Assembly: GCA_964461885.1 (NCBI GenBank)
Contig: CAYWVY010000021.1
Span: 1 to 32,349, forward strand
Origin: UBA288 sp964461885
GTDB taxonomy: Archaea; Halobacteriota; Methanomicrobia; Methanomicrobiales; Methanospirillaceae
Length of the DNA stretch: 32,349 nt
Direction: 5' to 3'
The notes beneath the pieces were generated by a model, which was not told where the DNA came from, did no database searches, and saw only the letters and a list, made by a program, of their open reading frames with translations. Of this stretch, positions 31,616 to 32,349 are shown piece after piece. Every line of letters starts with the position of its first letter. The first letter of the stretch is position 1. The translations under genes and the position numbers were made by a program.

Positions 31616-32349
31616 ATGCCGATCGTCACCTTTCTCCCGAGCTATCGCAAGATCGAGGTCCCGCCGGGCACGACCATCCTCGACGCGGCCCGGAAGGCCG
31701 GGCTCCAGATGAACGTGGTCTGCGGCGGCGTGGGCAAGTGCGGCAAGTGCCTGGTCTACGTCAAAGCCGGCAAGGCTGAGTTTGATCGGCAGAAGTACGG
31801 CCGCTTCTTCACGCCGGCCGAGCTCGGGCGCGGGGCCTGCCTCGCCTGCACGACCACGGTCATCTCGGATCTCGACGTGACCGTGCCCGAGGGTTCGCTG
31901 ATCCAGGAGCAGAAGATCCTGATAGAGGGGCTCGACATCACGACCGCGTTCCGGCCGTCGGTGCTGAAGTACCACCTCACGCTCTCGGCCCCGACCCTCG
32001 AGGACCCGTCGCCCGACCTGAACCGGCTCCTCGACGCCATCCACCACCAGCACGGCCCTCCGCCCGATAAGATCTTCGCCCCGCTCGGGGTCCTTCGCCG
32101 GATCCCCGAGATTCTCCGTGCGGCCGACTGGGACGTGACCGCGACGGTCGGACTCCAGCCGCCGGGGAAGTACTGGCTCCTGAACGTCGAGGCCGGAGAC
32201 ACCTCGGACCGGCTGTACGGGGTCTCGATCGACCTTGGCACGACCACGGTCGTGGCCTACATCTGGGACCTCATCTCGGGGAAGGTCGCCGGGATCGCCT
32301 CGAACTACAACCGCCAGATCTCGTGCGGCGAGGACATCCTCTCGCGCGT
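31616..32349 (+). CDS. RACo-like corrinoid reductive activator, ferredoxin plus ASKHA ATPase (3' end beyond the window)
   Basis: The ATG directly follows the acsC stop codon. The N-terminal [2Fe-2S] ferredoxin domain has C36, C42, C45 and C75 (VVCGGVGKCGKC, then GRGAC). A linker (about 100-195) leads into an ASKHA ATPase fold, starting YGVSIDLGTTTVVAYIWDL, the phosphate-1 loop. This layout is that of DUF4445 proteins such as RACo, which uses ATP to reduce inactive Co(II) in CoFeSP. The gene position beside the CoFeSP genes supports that role. In acetogens this gene (orf7 of Moorella) sits in the acs cluster. The open frame continues over the right edge, so the C-terminal half is not seen. Confidence 0.9.
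   Translation, partial: MPIVTFLPSYRKIEVPPGTTILDAARKAGLQMNVVCGGVGKCGKCLVYVKAGKAEFDRQKYGRFFTPAELGRGACLACTTTVISDLDVTVPEGSLIQEQKILIEGLDITTAFRPSVLKYHLTLSAPTLEDPSPDLNRLLDAIHHQHGPPPDKIFAPLGVLRRIPEILRAADWDVTATVGLQPPGKYWLLNVEAGDTSDRLYGVSIDLGTTTVVAYIWDLISGKVAGIASNYNRQISCGEDILSR

Noticed and set aside
30218..32053. A 611-codon open frame on the minus strand opposite acsC and RACo
   Set aside because: It is antisense to clearly recognised genes and rich in Arg, Glu, Asp and Val, the usual mirror of GC-rich coding DNA with strong third-position bias.

Overview
The window looks like chromosome from a GC-rich methanogenic archaeon, most likely of the order Methanomicrobiales. Supporting genes are a sliding clamp (PCNA), the large subunit of archaeal primase, a Cdc48/VAT ATPase paired with Hsp20, an archaeal-type class I aldolase, a TTG-started FBPA/P-family protein and acetyl-CoA synthase genes. 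Promoters have TATA boxes, coding strands carry strong Shine-Dalgarno sites, and genes are tightly packed with 1-17 base overlaps. The order-level assignment is inference from gene content; no rRNA or tRNA is present to fix it.

Layout. (1) 1-1186, minus: a secreted protein with at least two CBM6 carbohydrate-binding modules, encoded by a perfect ~482 bp tandem duplication and running off the left edge. (2) 1924-8471, plus: an overlapping membrane cluster made of a small membrane protein, a large surface protein with a DUF4129 tail, a DUF4350 protein, a MoxR AAA ATPase, a DUF58 protein, a second small membrane protein and a membrane protein with a cysteine-rich tail. (3) 8617-10329: an IS1634-like insertion sequence that abuts the remnant of a surface-protein gene (10330-10725). 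DNA to the right is visibly more GC-rich. (4) 10762-14081, minus: rlmE, moaA, asnB in an overlapping operon, divergent from (5) 14224-17459, plus: pcn, priL, a small hypothetical gene and a NudC-type Nudix hydrolase. (6) 17422-23677, minus: a sugar-phosphate block of pgk, a PPi-type phosphofructokinase, class I aldolase, class I FBPase, a divergent FBPA/P paralogue and a LUD-domain protein. (7) 23827-26693, minus: cdc48-hsp20 operon with two palindromes in its promoter. (8) 27301-32349, plus: ACS operon acsB-acsD-acsC and a RACo-like ferredoxin/ASKHA activator, cut by the right edge.

How the genes fit together. The ACS operon would make acetyl-CoA from a methyl group, CO and CoA. Block 6 covers much of the route between 3-phosphoglycerate and fructose 6-phosphate (GAPDH and triose-phosphate isomerase are absent here), so the right half reads as carbon assimilation followed by gluconeogenesis or glycogen turnover.

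The three points I rate most interesting are these. The ACS operon has bacterial-type architecture: a 676-residue AcsB with the N-terminal domain, short AcsD, and RACo. The FBPA/P-family protein has lost the Schiff-base lysine, its partner tyrosine and several metal ligands, and it sits next to a conventional aldolase and FBPase. The phosphofructokinase carries the Asp/Lys pair typical of pyrophosphate-dependent enzymes.
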